The notes: generated from the letters alone by a model not told the origin. A stretch of 19,357 nt of DNA from Thiobacillus sp. UBA3361 (GCA_002360535.1 DEQR01000080.1:1-19357), one strand, 5' to 3'; counted from the first letter of the stretch, positions 1 through 7,359 are shown. Numbers and translations: made by a program.

Positions 1-555
1 CCAGAAGTCCGGCATCAGCCAGGGGTGGGGGTAGGACGACAGCCCCTGTCCGTCCACCTCCTGGCGGAAGTTGTCCATCTGCGCCTCGGTCAGCCGGCCT
101 TCGAGAAAGGCGCGGGCGTAGATGCCGGGCGAGGAATGGCCCTGGAAATAGATCAGGTCGCCGCCGTGGGTGGCCGAGGGCGCGCGCCAGAAATGGTTGA
201 AGCCGATGTCGTACAGGGTGGCCGAGGACTGGAAGCTGGCGATGTGCCCGCCCAGTTCGGAGGATTCCTTGTTGGCGCGCAGGATGAGCGCGATGGCGTT
301 CCAGCGGATGTAGGTGCGGATGACGTGCTCGATGGCACGGATGCCCGGCGTCAGTTCCTGCTTGTCCGGCGGGATGGTGTTGATGTAGGCGGTGTTCAGG
401 GAGTAGGGGAACCAGGCACCGCCCCGGCGTGCCTCGTCCACCAGCCGCTCCAGCAGGAAGTGGCCCCGCTCCGGCCCCTGGGTCTGCATGACCGCGCGCA
501 GGGCCTCCACCCATTCACGGGTTTCGGTGGGATCCAAATCGTGGGGGATATCCAT
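1..555 (-). CDS. aceE: Pyruvate dehydrogenase E1 component, N-terminal part (truncated by window edge)
   Basis: The minus strand is open from an ATG at 553-555 to base 1, giving 185 complete codons. The start reads MDIPHDLDPTETREWVEALR. Further on it has YINTIPPDKQ, ALILRANKESSELGGHIASF and GGDLIYFQGHSSPGIYARAF. These are hallmarks of the homodimeric (AceE-type) E1 subunit, which decarboxylates pyruvate with thiamine diphosphate and passes the acetyl group to the lipoyl domains of E2 in the pyruvate dehydrogenase complex. About 700 further residues, including the thiamine diphosphate motif, should lie beyond the window. AAGGAG lies about 10 bases upstream of the ATG and supports this start. 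The gene is divergent from ribD, so it probably has its own promoter in 556-812. The recognised stretch is typical of the family, with no frameshift. Confidence 0.95.
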   Translation of the reverse strand, partial: MDIPHDLDPTETREWVEALRAVMQTQGPERGHFLLERLVDEARRGGAWFPYSLNTAYINTIPPDKQELTPGIRAIEHVIRTYIRWNAIALILRANKESSELGGHIASFQSSATLYDIGFNHFWRAPSATHGGDLIYFQGHSSPGIYARAFLEGRLTEAQMDNFRQEVDGQGLSSYPHPWLMPDFW

Positions 556-812
556 ATGCTCAGTGCTCCTTTATTCGGGACCGCGCCGGCGGTCGGGTCT
601 GCCCTGTCCGGCCGCCGGCGCGCCGGCAGGCTGGAAAAACGCGTTAGGTTAGCAGCAGTCCTGGAAGTTAAACCGGCATAGGATCGCCCAGACAGGCTGC
701 AATTTCATGCTGCATGGCGTCAAAACATCATCGCCGCCGCCGCCGTTCTTCGCCGCGGCCCTGAATTGGCGGATACTTGCCCGGTCCCCGTGGGTGTCAT
801 GAGACCAATGTT
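556..812. other. Divergent intergenic region between aceE and ribD
   Basis: No gene is supported here. The region must carry promoters for both divergent neighbours, but neither is clear. On the minus strand a weak candidate for aceE is TTGCAG (697-702) with TATGCC (675-680) at a 16-bp spacer. On the plus strand GATACT at 772-777 is a possible -10, with no convincing -35. A GC-rich CGG/CCG-rich stretch lies at 585-630, and a run of CGC triplets at 732-745. The FMN riboswitch core expected before some riboflavin genes is not present. Confidence 0.5.
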
Positions 813-1916
813 TTGAGCTACCCCTTTTCCGCCGCCGACCACGAACACATGGCCCGCGCCCTGCGACTGGCCGAGCGGGGCCTCTACACGACGACTCCCA
901 ACCCACGGGTAGGCTGCGTCATCGTTCGCGACGGCCGGGTACTGGGCGAGGGCTGGCACCGGAAAGCCGGCGAGCCGCACGCCGAGATCGCCGCCCTGCG
1001 CGCTGCCGGCAAGGCCGGGACGGACGTGCGCGGGTCCACCGTCTATGTCTCGCTGGAGCCATGCAGCCACCACGGTCGCACCCCGCCCTGCGCCAACGCC
1101 TTGATCGATGCCGGCGTGGCGCGGGTGGTGGCGGCCATGCGCGACCCCAACCCCCAGGTGGCCGGGCGCGGCATCGAGCTGTTGACCCTGGCCGGTATCC
1201 AGGCTCAGGTCGGCCTGCTGGAGGCCCAGGCCCAGGAGCTGAACCTCGGTTTCGTCAGTCGCATGACCCGCGGTCGCCCCTGGCTGCGCCTGAAGACCGC
1301 CGCCAGCCTGGACGGCAAGACCGCCCTGCTCAACGGCGAATCGAAATGGATCACCGGCGCGGCGGCGCGGGCCGACGTGCACCGCTGGCGGGCGCGGGCC
1401 TGTGCCATCCTCACCGGCGTCGGCACGGTGAAGGCGGATGATCCGCGGATGAACGTGCGCGGCATGCAGACCGACCGCCAGCCGCTCAAGGTCATCCTCG
1501 ATAGCCGGCTGGCGACTCCGCCGGGGGCGCGCATCCTGGACGGCGGGGCGCTGATCGCCTGCGCCGCCGCCGATCCGGAACGACGCGCCACCCTGGAGGC
1601 CGCGGGCGCCGAGGTTCTCTCCCTGCCCGGCGCCGACGGCCGCGTCGATCTGGCCGGTATGCTGGCGGAACTGGCCCGGCGGGGCGTCAACGAGTTGCAC
1701 GCCGAGGCCGGCGCCACCCTGAACGGTGCCTTGCTGGCGGGCGGGCTGGTGGACGAATGGCTGGCCTATTTCGCGCCCCTGGTGATGGGACACGAAGCGA
1801 GGGGGCTGTTCAGCCTGCCGGCCCTGGCCGACATGGCCGGGCGGCGGGGTTTCGCGGTGCATCATCTGGCGCGCGTGGGCGACGACCTGCGCCTGCTGTT
1901 GCGGCCGGTGCCATGA
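813..1916 (+). CDS. ribD: Bifunctional diaminohydroxyphosphoribosylaminopyrimidine deaminase / 5-amino-6-(5-phosphoribosylamino)uracil reductase
   Basis: This enzyme carries out the second and third steps of riboflavin synthesis: deamination of the pyrimidine made by GTP cyclohydrolase II, then NADPH-dependent reduction of the ribose side chain. Counting from the TTG at 813 the protein is 367 aa. The N-terminal cytidine-deaminase-like domain has the zinc site: PHAEIAAL (His56, catalytic Glu58) and EPCSHHGRTPPC (Cys84, Cys93). Residues from about 150 form the reductase domain, with LKTAASLDGKTALLNGESKWIT and ELHAEAGATLNGALL. The start is uncertain. The TTG gives FSAADHEHMARAL at the N-terminus, matching the usual spacing before the MARAL motif. 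The next ATG (849) would cut into that region, and an ATG at 808 is out of frame. No good Shine-Dalgarno is visible. The stop overlaps the next start by 4 bp (ATGA). Confidence 0.93.
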   Translation: MSYPFSAADHEHMARALRLAERGLYTTTPNPRVGCVIVRDGRVLGEGWHRKAGEPHAEIAALRAAGKAGTDVRGSTVYVSLEPCSHHGRTPPCANALIDAGVARVVAAMRDPNPQVAGRGIELLTLAGIQAQVGLLEAQAQELNLGFVSRMTRGRPWLRLKTAASLDGKTALLNGESKWITGAAARADVHRWRARACAILTGVGTVKADDPRMNVRGMQTDRQPLKVILDSRLATPPGARILDGGALIACAAADPERRATLEAAGAEVLSLPGADGRVDLAGMLAELARRGVNELHAEAGATLNGALLAGGLVDEWLAYFAPLVMGHEARGLFSLPALADMAGRRGFAVHHLARVGDDLRLLLRPVP

Positions 1917-2659
1917 CCGGCTTCAAGGACCATTTCTCCGTCAACGCCGGCGGTTATGCCGCGCACCGGCCCCATTATCCGGACGCGCTGTTCGCCTGGC
2001 TGGCGGCCCGCTGCCCGCGCCAGGACTTGGCCTGGGACTGCGCCACCGGCAGTGGCCAGGCGGCGCGGGGGCTGGCCGCCCACTTCCCGCGGGTGATCGC
2101 CACTGACGCCAGCGCCGAGCAGATCGCCAACGCCTTGCCGTGTGCCGGCGTGGAGTTCCGGGTGGCGCCCGCCGAGGCCAGTGGCCTGGACGCCGCCGGC
2201 GTGGACCTGGTGACCGTGGCCCAGGCGGCCCACTGGTTCGACCTGCCGCGCTTCCATGCCGAGGCGCGTCGGGTGCTGCGGCCCGGCGGGGCCATCGCCC
2301 TGTGGGGCTACGAGCGTCTGGAACTGGAACCGGCGGTGTCGCGGCTGGTGGGGCATTTCTATCACCGCGACCTGGACGGCTTCTGGCCGCCGGAGCGGCA
2401 TCACGTGGAGACCGCCTACCGGGAGCTGCCCTTCCCCTTCGTCGAGGAAGCGACGGCCGAATTCGCCATGACCGCCCGCTGGGACCTGCACGACCTGCTG
2501 GGTTACCTGTCCACCTGGTCGGCGGTGAAGAACTACCGCCAGGCCCGTGGCCGCGATCCGATTCCCGAGTTGGGCGAACGACTGGCGCGGGTCTGGGGTT
2601 CTCCGGACACCCGCAAAGACATAAAATGGCCGCTTTTTCTGCGGTTCGGCCGCCCATGA
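1913..2659 (+). CDS. Class I SAM-dependent methyltransferase of unknown substrate
   Basis: The predicted protein has 248 aa. Motif I of the Rossmann methyltransferase fold appears as LAWDCATGSGQAARGLA (about residues 38-54). It is followed by an acidic residue after strand beta2 (VIATDAS, Asp in ATDAS), AHWFDLPRFHAEARRVLRPGG (motif post-II/III) and a C-terminal WSAVKNYR segment. This resembles the Methyltransf_11/UbiE-like proteins related to yeast trans-aconitate methyltransferase, but the substrate cannot be read from the sequence. It overlaps ribD by 4 bp (ATGA) and lies 22 bases ahead of ribE, so it is translationally coupled within the riboflavin operon. Whether it acts on a flavin-pathway intermediate or is only a passenger is unknown. 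Confidence 0.87.
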   Translation: MTGFKDHFSVNAGGYAAHRPHYPDALFAWLAARCPRQDLAWDCATGSGQAARGLAAHFPRVIATDASAEQIANALPCAGVEFRVAPAEASGLDAAGVDLVTVAQAAHWFDLPRFHAEARRVLRPGGAIALWGYERLELEPAVSRLVGHFYHRDLDGFWPPERHHVETAYRELPFPFVEEATAEFAMTARWDLHDLLGYLSTWSAVKNYRQARGRDPIPELGERLARVWGSPDTRKDIKWPLFLRFGRP

Positions 2660-2681
2660 TCTTTCACACGAAGGCAGCGCC

Positions 2682-3302
2682 ATGTTTACAGGCATCATCC
2701 AGGCCGTTGGCCACATCAAACACCTGACCGAGAAGGGCGGCGAGGGTAGCAACTCAGGCGCGCGCATCACCGTCGCGGGCGGAGGCCTGGACCTGTCCGA
2801 CGTGGCCCTGGGCGACTCCATCGCCTGCAACGGCGTCTGCCTGACGGTGGTGGAAAAGGGGCCGGAGCATTTCGGCGTCGATGTCTCCCAGGAGACCTTC
2901 TCCTGCACCATCGGCTTCGCCCCGGGCGAGGCGGTGAACCTGGAAAAGGCCCTGCGCGCCTCCGACCGCCTTGGCGGCCACTTGGTTTCGGGGCACGTGG
3001 ACGGGGTCGGCGAGGTGATCCTGTTCGAGCCGGTGGGCGATTCCATGCGCCTGGACATCCGCGCCCCTGCCGGCATGGCCCGCTTTCTGGCGGCCAAGGG
3101 TTCCGTGGCGGTGAACGGGGTGTCCCTGACGGTGAACCGGGTGCACGGGGCCGAATTCTCCATCAACCTGATCCCCCACACCCTGGAGCAGACGCAACTC
3201 AAGGACCTGAAGACGGGCAGCCGGGTGAACCTGGAGGCGGACATGCTGGCCCGCTACGCCGAGCGCCTGCTGGCCTACACGACCACCGTTGATAAGGACT
3301 GA
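2682..3302 (+). CDS. ribE: Riboflavin synthase alpha subunit
   Basis: This enzyme catalyses the last step of riboflavin synthesis, dismutation of two 6,7-dimethyl-8-ribityllumazine molecules to riboflavin and the pyrimidine diamine. The 206-aa protein shows the family signature MFTGIIQAVG at the N-terminus and the two homologous lumazine-binding repeats. The first repeat has SIACNGVCLTVV and VDVSQETFSCTIG; the second has SVAVNGVSLTVNRV and INLIPHTLEQT. The length is normal. The start is fixed by MFTGIIQ, with AAGG a few bases upstream. Only one base (C3303) separates its stop from the next start, so ribE and the ribBA-type gene are co-translated in practice. This gene is called ribC in some organisms. 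Confidence 0.96.
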   Translation: MFTGIIQAVGHIKHLTEKGGEGSNSGARITVAGGGLDLSDVALGDSIACNGVCLTVVEKGPEHFGVDVSQETFSCTIGFAPGEAVNLEKALRASDRLGGHLVSGHVDGVGEVILFEPVGDSMRLDIRAPAGMARFLAAKGSVAVNGVSLTVNRVHGAEFSINLIPHTLEQTQLKDLKTGSRVNLEADMLARYAERLLAYTTTVDKD

Positions 3303-3303
3303 C

Positions 3304-4398
3304 ATGACACTGGCATCGACCCGGGAAATCGTCGCCGAACTGAAGGCCGGCCGCATGGTCATCCTGGTGGACGAAGAGGACCGGGAGAACGAGGGTGACC
3401 TGGTGATGGCCGCTGAGCACGTCACTCCGGAGGCCATCAACTTCATGGCCAAATACGGCCGCGGCCTGATCTGCCTGACTCTCACCGACGAGCGCTGCCG
3501 CCAGTTGGGCCTGAAGCAGATGGTGAGCGACAACCAGACTCCCCACGGCACCGCTTTCACCGTCTCCATCGAGGCCGCCGAAGGCGTAACCACCGGCATT
3601 TCCGCCGCCGACCGCGCGGTGACCGTGCTGGCGGCGGCGAAGCGCGACGCGAAGCCGAGCGACATCATCCAGCCGGGCCACATCTTCCCCCTGCGCGCCC
3701 AGCCCGGCGGCGTGCTGGTGCGCGCCGGCCACACCGAGGCGGGTTGCGACCTGGCTGCCCTGGCGGGGCAGGAGCCGGCGGCGGTGATCTGCGAGATCCT
3801 CAAGGAAGACGGCACCATGGCCCGGCTGCCGGACCTGCTGGAGTTCGCCGCCGAGCACGGCCTGAAGATCGGCACCATCGCCGACCTGATCCACTACCGG
3901 GCGGCCAACGAAAGCCTGGTGGAGCGGGTGGGCCGGCGCACCATCGGCACCGCCTACGGCGACTTCGAGCTGACCGTCTATCGCAACAAGACCACCCGCG
4001 CCACACATCTGGCCCTGACCCGCGGCGACATCCGTCCGGACGCGGAGACCCTGGTGCGGGTGCATGAGCCGGTGTCTCTGCTGGATGTGCTGGAGGAGGG
4101 CGCCGACGGCCACTCTTACAGTGTCCCGCAGGCCCTGCGGATCGTCGCCGCGGCGGAGCGCGGGGCGATCGTCCTGCTGCACCGCCCCGAATCCGCCGAC
4201 GAACTGGCCGACCGCGCCCTGCTCGCGGCCGGCGAGGGCGCCGGCAAACGCAAGTACGACCTGCGCGACTACGGCATCGGCGCCCAGATCCTGCGCGATC
4301 TGGGCGTCGGCAAGATGCGCCTGCTGGCCACGCCGCGCAAGATGCCGGCCATGGACGGCTTCGGCCTGGAAGTGGCCGGCTATTACGAAAGGGACTGA
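3304..4398 (+). CDS. ribB: 3,4-dihydroxy-2-butanone-4-phosphate synthase with degenerate GTP cyclohydrolase II-like C-terminal domain (RibBA/RibBX type)
   Basis: The N-terminal half (residues 1 to about 205 of 364) is a full 3,4-dihydroxy-2-butanone 4-phosphate synthase. It has DEEDRENEGDLVMAAEHV (acidic metal/substrate loop), SDNQTPHGTAFTVSIEA, GVTTGISAADRA, PGHIFPLRAQPGGVLVRAGHTEA and KEDGTMARLPDLLEFA. It converts ribulose 5-phosphate to the four-carbon unit used by RibH. From about residue 209 the sequence follows a GTP cyclohydrolase II scaffold (GTAYGDFELTVY, ending LLATPRKMPAMDGFGLEVAGYYER). However, the zinc-binding Cys cluster expected after the VH(S/E) strand is gone: residues 253-280 read VHEPVSLLDVLEEG and then continue without cysteine. 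The domain therefore looks inactive for GTP opening. Start ATG follows AAGGA with good spacing; ribH starts one base after the stop. Confidence 0.93.
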   Translation: MTLASTREIVAELKAGRMVILVDEEDRENEGDLVMAAEHVTPEAINFMAKYGRGLICLTLTDERCRQLGLKQMVSDNQTPHGTAFTVSIEAAEGVTTGISAADRAVTVLAAAKRDAKPSDIIQPGHIFPLRAQPGGVLVRAGHTEAGCDLAALAGQEPAAVICEILKEDGTMARLPDLLEFAAEHGLKIGTIADLIHYRAANESLVERVGRRTIGTAYGDFELTVYRNKTTRATHLALTRGDIRPDAETLVRVHEPVSLLDVLEEGADGHSYSVPQALRIVAAAERGAIVLLHRPESADELADRALLAAGEGAGKRKYDLRDYGIGAQILRDLGVGKMRLLATPRKMPAMDGFGLEVAGYYERD

Positions 4399-4399
4399 A

Positions 4400-4867
4400 A
4401 TGGGTTACAGCAGCAACATCCGCGAATACGACCCCAACTTGGACGGTCGCGGCCTGAAGATCGGCATCGCCCTGGCGCGCTTCAACCAGGACATCGGCGA
4501 GGGCCTGCTAGCCTCCGCCAGCGCTACCCTCACCCGGCACGGCGTGGCCAAGGAGGACATCCTCATCGTCAGCGTACCCGGTGCCCTGGAGCTGCCCCTG
4601 GTGCTCCAGAAAATGGCCCGCTCCGGCAAGTTCGATGCGCTCATCGCCCTGGGCGCGGTGATTCGCGGCGACACCTACCATTTCGAGATCGTCTCCAATG
4701 AAATGGCCGCCGGCATCACCCGCGTCAATCTGGATGAAGGGGTGCCCATCGCCAACGGCGTGCTCACCACCGACACCGACCATCAAGCCACCCATCGCAT
4801 GTCCGAGAAAGGCCGCGACGTGGCTCTGTGCGCCATCGAGATGGTGCGCTTGCTGAAGGCGCTATGA
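4400..4867 (+). CDS. ribH: 6,7-dimethyl-8-ribityllumazine synthase
   Basis: This enzyme condenses 5-amino-6-ribitylaminouracil with the four-carbon phosphate made by RibB, giving the lumazine substrate of RibE. The 155-aa protein carries LKIGIALARFNQDI near the N-terminus, VPGALELPLVLQKMA, the active-site stretch ALGAVIRGDTYHFEIVSNE with the conserved catalytic His, and GVLTTDTDHQATHR near the C-terminus. The length is typical. AAGGGA precedes the ATG. The gene starts one base after the upstream stop and overlaps nusB by 4 bp (ATGA), the common ribH-nusB pairing in proteobacteria. A longer in-frame extension upstream lies inside the previous gene and is not credible. Confidence 0.96.
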   Translation: MGYSSNIREYDPNLDGRGLKIGIALARFNQDIGEGLLASASATLTRHGVAKEDILIVSVPGALELPLVLQKMARSGKFDALIALGAVIRGDTYHFEIVSNEMAAGITRVNLDEGVPIANGVLTTDTDHQATHRMSEKGRDVALCAIEMVRLLKAL

Positions 4868-5343
4868 GCGGCCCCGTTACGCCCGCCGCCCAGGGCAGAC
4901 CGCGTGGCAAGTCGCGCGGCAGCCGGCCCGTCTCCCGCGAACTCTGCCTGCGCGCCCTCTACCAGCGCCAGCTGACCGGCGACGATCTGGCGCGGCTCAT
5001 CGCCCTGGGCGAGGAGGACGAGATCTACCCGCGCGCCAACGGCCCCTTCTTCGCCACCCTGCTGGCCGGCGTGATGGCGCAGTCCGATGCCCTGGAGGCC
5101 GACTTGGCGCCCTACTTGGACCGGCCCGTCGATCAGCTCTCACCCATCGAGCGCGGCTGCCTGCTGATCGGCGCCTACGAACTGACCCACAGCCTGGACG
5201 TGCCCTACCGGGTGGTGATCAACGAGGCCGTGGAACTGGCCAAGCGTTACGGCGGCACCGAGGGCCACAAGTACGTCAACGGCGTGCTGGACCAGCTGGC
5301 CAAGCAGGTGCGCCGGGCGGAGACCGAAGCCGGCAAGCGGTGA
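4864..5343 (+). CDS. nusB: Transcription antitermination factor NusB
   Basis: NusB binds boxA of nascent rRNA leaders together with S10 (NusE) and supports antitermination of rRNA transcription. The 159-aa protein has SRELCLRALYQRQLTGD near the N-terminus, LDRPVDQLSPIERGCLLIGAYEL in the middle and VPYRVVINEAVELAKRYGGTEGHKYVNGVLDQLAK at the C-terminus, all typical of the all-helical NusB fold. The first roughly 20 residues are a basic, low-complexity tail, slightly longer than in E. coli NusB. The start overlaps the ribH stop by ATGA. The stop TGA (5341-5343) is followed directly by a heptad-repeat element. Confidence 0.95.
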   Translation: MSGPVTPAAQGRPRGKSRGSRPVSRELCLRALYQRQLTGDDLARLIALGEEDEIYPRANGPFFATLLAGVMAQSDALEADLAPYLDRPVDQLSPIERGCLLIGAYELTHSLDVPYRVVINEAVELAKRYGGTEGHKYVNGVLDQLAKQVRRAETEAGKR

Positions 5344-5364
5344 GGTCGTCGCGCTGGAGCCTTG

Positions 5365-5399
5365 CGCCTCACGCCTCACGCCTCACGCCTCACGCCTCA
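5365..5399 (+). repeat. Five tandem CGCCTCA heptamers between nusB and thiL
   Basis: Five perfect copies of the 7-mer CGCCTCA run head to tail (units start at 5365, 5372, 5379, 5386 and 5393). They end seven bases before the thiL ATG. The gap begins at the nusB stop with TGAGG, which could be a decayed remnant of an opposing TGAGGCG arm; no full inverted arm is left. The array occupies the position where a ribosome binding site for thiL would be expected. The same 7-mer appears as an inverted array upstream of gcvH. Confidence 0.95.
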
Positions 5400-5405
5400 C
5401 CCAGC

Positions 5406-6377
5406 ATGTCCTCCGAATTCGATCTGATCGCCCGCCATTTCACCCGCCCGGCCCCCACCGCCAGGCTGGGCGTGGGCGACGATGCCGCCCTGCTGGGCTG
5501 TACGCCGGGCATGGAGCTGGCAGTCTCCAGCGACATGCTGGTGGCCGGCACGCATTTCCTCGCCGACGCCGATCCCCTTTCGTTGGGCCACAAGACCCTG
5601 GCGGTGAATCTCTCCGATATGGCCGCCATGGGGGCCGTGCCGCGCTGGGTGCTGCTGTCCCTGTCCCTGCCCGAGGCGGACGATGCCTGGCTGGCGGCGT
5701 TTTCCCAGGGGTTTTTCGGCCTGGCGGCGCGCTTCGGCGTCGAACTGGTGGGCGGCGACACCACCCGCGGGCACTTGAACCTGTGTGTCACCATCCTGGG
5801 CGAAGTGCCGGCCGGCCAGGCCCTGCGCCGGGACGGGGCGCGGCCGGGCGACGACATCTGGGTGTCCGGCGAATTGGGCGGCGCGGCCCTTGGCCTGCGC
5901 CATCTGCTGCGTGATGCGGAACTGGACCCGGAGGCGGCCGGTGCCTGCCTCGCGCGCCTGCAGCGGCCGGAACCGCGTGTCCCACTGGGACTCGCCCTGC
6001 GCGGCCTGGCCAGCGCCGCCATCGACATCTCCGACGGCCTGCTGGCCGACCTGGGGCATATCCTGGAACGCTCCGGCGTGGCGGCGGAGTTGGACTATCC
6101 GTCCCTGCCCGCTGCACCCGCCGTGGCCGCCCGTCTGCCCGCCCCGCCGGTCATGGCCTGCCTGCTGGGCGGCGGCGATGACTACGAGCTGTGCTTCACC
6201 GTGCCACCCGGACAGGCCGCAGCTGTTCGCGTGGCCGGCCAGGCCGCCGGCGTGGCGCTGAGCCGCGTCGGCCGCATCACCGCCGGCGCCGGCCTGCGGC
6301 TGCTGGATGCCTACGGCCGGGAGATGGCCCTGCCTGCACGGGGCTTCGACCATTTCGGCGCCGAACATGCGGCCTGA
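5406..6377 (+). CDS. thiL: Thiamine-monophosphate kinase
   Basis: ThiL phosphorylates thiamine monophosphate with ATP to give thiamine diphosphate, the cofactor also needed by the AceE encoded at the left end of this window. The 323-aa protein has the AIR synthase-related fold with EFDLIARHF, GVGDDAALLG (metal/ATP site), SSDMLVAGTHF, LSDMAAMGAVPRWVLLSLSLP, VGGDTTRG, GDDIWVSGELGGAALGL, AIDISDGLLADLGHIL and GGGDDYELCFTV, all family signatures. The ATG at 5406 is chosen because MSSEFDLI matches the usual N-terminus. Upstream in-frame codons run through the heptamer repeat. No Shine-Dalgarno is visible. The 3' end overlaps pgpA by 11 bp. Confidence 0.95.
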   Translation: MSSEFDLIARHFTRPAPTARLGVGDDAALLGCTPGMELAVSSDMLVAGTHFLADADPLSLGHKTLAVNLSDMAAMGAVPRWVLLSLSLPEADDAWLAAFSQGFFGLAARFGVELVGGDTTRGHLNLCVTILGEVPAGQALRRDGARPGDDIWVSGELGGAALGLRHLLRDAELDPEAAGACLARLQRPEPRVPLGLALRGLASAAIDISDGLLADLGHILERSGVAAELDYPSLPAAPAVAARLPAPPVMACLLGGGDDYELCFTVPPGQAAAVRVAGQAAGVALSRVGRITAGAGLRLLDAYGREMALPARGFDHFGAEHAA

Positions 6378-6840
6378 TTGGGCGTTCCTGATGGCTCACC
6401 CGGCCCACTTCCTGGCCTTCGGCTTCGGTGCCGGGCTGAGCCCCCGCGCCCCCGGCACGGTGGGCAGCCTGGCGGCACTGCCGCTGTTTGCCCTGCTGTC
6501 CCTGTCGCCGGCAGGTTGGTATTGGGCCTGGGTGGGCGTGGCCCTCTTTGCGGGGGTCTGGATATGCGAAGTCGCCGGCCGTGCGCTCGGCGTGCCGGAT
6601 CACGGCGGCATCGTCTGGGACGAGATCGCCGCCATGCTGCTGCTGCTGCCTTTCGCTCCCCCCGGCTGGCCGGGCTGGCTGGCGGCCTTCGTGCTGTTCC
6701 GGGTGTTCGACATCCTCAAGCCCTGGCCCATCGGTTGGCTGGATCGTCGGGTCAAGGGCGGTCTGGGGGTGATGCTGGACGATGTGCTGGCGGCGGTCTA
6801 TGCCGTCGTTTGTTTGCAGGTGATCAAGCCGTGGATGTGA
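6367..6840 (+). CDS. pgpA: Phosphatidylglycerophosphatase A
   Basis: This inner-membrane enzyme removes phosphate from phosphatidylglycerol phosphate to make phosphatidylglycerol. The 157-aa protein shows the family pattern HFLAFGFGAGLSPRAPGTVGSLAALP, GVPDHGGIVWDEIAAM (the conserved acidic active-site segment), FVLFRVFDILKPWPIGWLDRRVKGGLGVMLDDVLAAVYA. Hydrophobic stretches at about residues 36-70, 86-115 and 135-155 are likely membrane segments. The start could instead be the ATG at 6391 (MAHPAHFLA), which matches the usual N-terminus equally well; neither has a clear Shine-Dalgarno. It overlaps thiL by 11 bp and pncC by 10 bp, so the three are translationally coupled. Confidence 0.93.
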   Translation: MRPDWAFLMAHPAHFLAFGFGAGLSPRAPGTVGSLAALPLFALLSLSPAGWYWAWVGVALFAGVWICEVAGRALGVPDHGGIVWDEIAAMLLLLPFAPPGWPGWLAAFVLFRVFDILKPWPIGWLDRRVKGGLGVMLDDVLAAVYAVVCLQVIKPWM

Positions 6841-7334
6841 GTCAGGAAGAACTCGAACGATTGGCCGCGGAACTGGGCCGGATTCTGCTGGCGCGCGGCT
6901 GGATGCTGGCCACCGCCGAGTCCTGCACCGGCGGCTGGGTGGCCCAGGCGGTGACCGCCGTGGCCGGCAGTTCGGCCTGGTTCGACCGGGGCTTCGTCAC
7001 CTACGGCAACGCCGCCAAGATGGACATGCTGGGGGTGAAGCCCGGCACCCTGGACCGCCACGGCGCGGTGAGCGAGGCCACGGTGCGCGAGATGGCCGAG
7101 GGTACCCTGCGCCACAGCTGGGCCCAGGCGGCCCTGGCCATCAGCGGCATCGCTGGCCCCGGCGGCGGCACGCCGGACAAGCCGCCGGGCCTGGTCTGCT
7201 TCGCCTGGGCCATCGCCGGCGAGCCCACCACCACGGCGGTGCTGCGCTTCGCCGGCGACCGCCGGAGCGTGCGCGCCCAGTCCGTTCGGGCGGCCCTGCG
7301 CGGCCTGCTGGACCGCCTGGCTGCTATGCCATAA
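6831..7334 (+). CDS. pncC: Nicotinamide-nucleotide amidohydrolase (CinA C-terminal domain protein)
   Basis: This family deamidates nicotinamide mononucleotide to nicotinate mononucleotide and thereby recycles NAD breakdown products. The 167-aa protein is a stand-alone CinA C-terminal domain: LLARGWMLATAESCTGGWVAQAVT with the conserved Ser31, GSSAWFDRGFVTYGNAAKMDMLGV, GAVSEATVREMAEG, ALAISGIAGPGGGTPDKPPGLVCFAWA. The N-terminal molybdopterin-binding-like domain of full CinA is absent, as in E. coli PncC. The GTG at 6831 is preferred because AGGTGA at 6818-6823 sits 7 bases upstream; GTG 6837 is an alternative. It overlaps pgpA by 10 bp and sits directly before recA, the classic cinA-recA neighbourhood. 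Confidence 0.92.
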   Translation: MDVSQEELERLAAELGRILLARGWMLATAESCTGGWVAQAVTAVAGSSAWFDRGFVTYGNAAKMDMLGVKPGTLDRHGAVSEATVREMAEGTLRHSWAQAALAISGIAGPGGGTPDKPPGLVCFAWAIAGEPTTTAVLRFAGDRRSVRAQSVRAALRGLLDRLAAMP

Positions 7335-7355
7335 TCCCGCAAATTTTTTAGGAGG
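7330..7355 (+). promoter_or_regulatory. recA upstream signals: possible -10 and strong ribosome binding site
   Basis: Only 25 bases separate the pncC stop from the recA start. CATAAT (7330-7335) is a fair -10; CTGGAC (7308-7313) at a 16-bp spacer is a poor -35. GGAGG (7351-7355) is a strong Shine-Dalgarno 4 bases before the ATG. I see no CTG-N10-CAG LexA-type box in 7200-7360. Confidence 0.4.
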
Positions 7356-7359
7356 TGTC

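Noticed and set aside
556..812. FMN riboswitch upstream of the riboflavin genes
   Set aside because: None of the conserved FMN-aptamer blocks is present before ribD, ribE or the ribBA-type gene.
720..1865. Long open frames on the strand opposite ribD and elsewhere, including very long ones over the dehydrogenase gene (8235-10097)
   Set aside because: High GC content removes stop codons in shadow frames. Their translations are low-complexity and rich in Arg, Gly, Ala and His, match no family, and overlap strongly supported genes completely.
2599..2627. Internal promoter before ribE (TTCTCC and TAAAAT at 17 bp)
   Set aside because: The -10 is fair but the -35 matches poorly, and the site lies within the end of the methyltransferase gene of an evidently continuous operon.
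5365..5399. CRISPR-like array
   Set aside because: Units are contiguous 7-mers without spacers, and no cas genes are near.
5344..5405. Thiamine (TPP) riboswitch upstream of thiL
   Set aside because: The gap is only 62 bases, mostly heptamer repeats, and has no CTGAGA or ACCTGA core motifs.
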